Shown here: piece by piece, positions 61,798 through 64,000 of the stretch | How positions within the stretch are numbered: position 1 is the first letter of the stretch | Layout: every line of letters begins with the position of its first letter | Source of the DNA: Sthenelais limicola | Lineage: Eukaryota > Annelida > Polychaeta > Phyllodocida > Sigalionidae | Length of the DNA: 64,000 nt | Reading direction: 5' to 3' | NCBI GenBank assembly: GCA_942159475.1 | Contig: OW804094.1 | Span: forward strand, 126,714,755 to 126,778,754 | Made by a program: the position numbers and the translations under genes | The notes under the pieces: model-generated | Database searches by the model: none | Seen by the model: the letters and a program-made list of their open reading frames with translations, nothing else | Told to the model about the DNA's origin: nothing

Positions 61798-64000
61798 TTG
61801 AGCAGCTATTCTCCTCTTCACTGGCTACCACCACCAATGTATGAAGCGCCCCCTGACGTATGAGTTGCTCGGGTATTTCTTTCGTGTTTAGTTTGTACAG
61901 GGTGTCAGACAAGGACCCGAGCTGCTCACTTTACAGATGAGCTTACCATTGCTCCCCATAAATCTAAAATAAAGACACCTCAAGATGCGGGCTTCACCTG
62001 CTATATACTTGTGTATACGTAGCGCGTCTCAGATCAACGGGACTCTAACAGATCATCCAGGCTTCAAAGAATCCGGATTAAATGGATGGTGGGAACATAC
62101 ACTCTCACCCTACCCTGAACAAATCTCATGATATTTTTGCCCTCGTGTCAGAAGCCTTGTTGATTTATGAATTGGGTGAATTTTTAGAAGCGCTAGTTAG
62201 AAGTTAGGCGGAGAAATCCAAACACGCCCGGGTATTTTGCTCTGGGGTTGTCAGGAAATAATGACGCTAATGACAGATACAAGTCAAAGCAATGTCTGCC
62301 CTTCATTTGTATACGACAAGAGTATAAGATATTTTAATATCGAGGAAGTGTTTTTTTGACCTGAGTTTATGGGTTTGCGAAATGTGCAAGTTAGAAGTAT
62401 GAAGCCACACTGGAGATGGGCCAGTGTTCTTGCTGGAAGCACAAACAAATGTAAACTGTAAGCTATTCATAGAGGACTCCAAGGCTTGTCTTACTTTTGA
62501 AATCTTCTCTTGGGACAGAAAGGCCGAGGATGGATAAATATACTGAGCCCGCATGGTAACTTAAGTGCTCAGTTTAAGATGACATGTAAGTCACATCGCA
62601 GGAAGATTAATTTCCTGGTTTATTTCCTAACGTAAAAATAGCCATCAATAATTTCGTGATTAATGCTGTTGAGAATGGTTAGAGTCCGTGAGTTAGTGCT
62701 CGATCTTGTTGATTTTGTTGCTATTTGCTCGCGGCGCGAATGAGTTTTATTTGCTCCCGTCGTGGACTTTGGCATTTTAAATGAAAGTCCTTTATAAAAT
62801 GCTTTTCATGGCCTATTATTCATAGCGTGTTTGGCATATCTCATATGCCACATCCATTTGTTTCTGAGGTACGTGAACACTTTTTTAAAATGACAGTTTT
62901 CCCAGTATAACTAAAAGAAATAGCCCAGGATAGAATGAGGTATTCTAGGTGCGGGTGTGTAAAGAGTAAATATGATGATTTCAAATCTCCCCCCTCAGTC
63001 GATCCCACCGCGTAGATATAAAACTTTTTTTGCCCTGGAATCTTCGGATCTTGAAAAGGTTTTTTATGGCAGTTTATTTTATTTCACATGATGGAATGCA
63101 TGGAGAGAGGGGATGAGATAAGGTGAAAAATAAATAGAACTCTTATCTGTTCATCATCAGCATTTTGCTTGCGTGTGAAGATGTAATCTTTATGTTAGCT
63201 GTAAACTTTTTCTGTCTAGTTTTTCCAGGAATGATAAGTACCCCTGGAACTCGAATGGTACAGAGAACTTGTGGCTCTGCGGGGAAAATGCGAAGTCGGG
63301 GATGTAAATAGTTTGTGCTTTTTTACTTTTGACAGATGGCAATATATTAGATACGAGTGACATTGGATAGGCCTAAGTTTAACAGCCAGTCGGAGTTGGT
63401 GTCATCTATTTTAAAACGAAAACCAATATGGGCCAGTATCAAGTTTTAAATGTTGCCAGCAGTGTGCTTGCCCCTTCGCGATAGGGGGTAGAAACTCATT
63501 TTGTCGGTGAGAATGTCAGCAACTTTAGGGGGCTTATGAATTTCTTTAGCCTCTATCATGTTGCTTTGTTCTAGAATAATATGTTATATTGTCTGAGCTC
63601 TGCGAGTAAAACCTCTACTTTTATTCCTCCTTTATATACCACAACAATGACTCGATATATGTGTTCAGATTTACCAGCGCATTTCCTCTTCAATGTGTTT
63701 CTCATTGCAAAGGATCTTTTATAATTGAAACTCGCTCTTCTGTAAATCATGCGTTTTAAGGGTTAATCTTTTTGATGAATTACTTACTCAATGTTGTGTG
63801 GTTTCGTTTCCCAGCGCAGCTTTGTTTCAACAAGGCGATAAGAAAATGGGAAGATGTTAGCCTGACGGTATTTGCAAATCACTTGTACTTTCTTGAGTCT
63901 GACCCGGACGTCTTTGAGGGTAAACAAAGCTCTCTATCATGGGCGGATTCATAAAATGTTGAAGGCGTATTTATATGAACAACTCACAAGTGTTCATAGT
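61798..64000. other. Non-coding DNA; no supported gene
   Basis: I see nothing recognisable: no repeats of note and only short, stop-rich frames up to the window edge. Confidence 0.45.

Noticed and set aside
61032..61863. Two overlapping 260-270-codon Ser/Leu/Pro/Phe-rich frames
   Set aside because: They are translations of the CT-rich tract in two frames. Length comes from the absence of stops in pyrimidine repeats.
1..64000. Conserved microRNAs (let-7, miR-1, miR-9, miR-10, miR-92, miR-124 and others), tRNA, rRNA, CRISPR
   Set aside because: I looked for the mature seed-containing words and for tRNA box B words and did not see them; no regularly spaced identical repeats are present.

Overview
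This window looks like gene-poor nuclear DNA from an animal. It has no bacterial-style packing of reading frames, no operons, and no tRNA or rRNA gene that I can see. Base composition is moderately AT-rich. Microsatellites, long homopurine/homopyrimidine tracts, small inverted-repeat transposons and one hAT-like element are scattered between non-repetitive blocks. The palindrome TAGGCCTA occurs five times (near 22613, 38620, 44042, 55828 and 63368), roughly five times my rough expectation of about one. I associate that word with echinoderm and hemichordate genomes, but this is a weak, memory-based hint, so the taxon is left at 'metazoan, possibly ambulacrarian'. Outside the low-complexity tracts the longest open frames are about 140-160 codons. 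That is close to what random sequence of this length and composition should give, so frame length is not evidence for genes here. || Layout. 1-4.7 kb: non-coding, with a GA/G13 tract at 3.3 kb. 4.7-7.2 kb: an array of eight same-strand RTCAATA sites, several preceded by a TTATAAT-like box at 12-24 bp, plus a pair of interleaved inverted repeats at 5.63 kb. 14.2-14.7 kb: a second same-orientation composite-motif cluster (GGGGTC followed by ATTGAT). 17.4-17.75 kb: a three-unit AT-rich tandem repeat and a T30 run with an AATAAA signal on the minus strand, probably a retroposon end. 22.7 kb: a two-copy tandem repeat. 33.55-34.12 kb: two adjacent motif clusters (GATCGCAAG with palindromes, and CACCT/AGGTG). 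35.6 kb: four CAGATG-type E-boxes. 40.7 kb: a 400-bp GA tract. 42.8 kb: a 155-bp inverted-repeat element. 45.99 and 56.65 kb: two diverged copies of a 187-bp inverted-repeat element. 48.0 kb: a CTC tract. 49.05-49.30 kb: the only convincing coding exon, plus strand. 54.48-56.38 kb: a 1905-bp hAT-like non-autonomous transposon. 57.85-58.04 kb: an ambiguous exon-like segment. 61.2-61.8 kb: a 618-bp CT tract. || Interpretation. The best-supported gene content is the first coding exon of an unrecognised lysine/arginine-rich, probably nuclear, protein that starts at 49.1 kb and continues rightward beyond a splice donor. The long flank without recognisable exons, with several dense same-orientation clusters of short words, would fit regulatory sequence around a developmental gene. 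That reading is inference: no conservation, expression or chromatin evidence can be seen from sequence alone.
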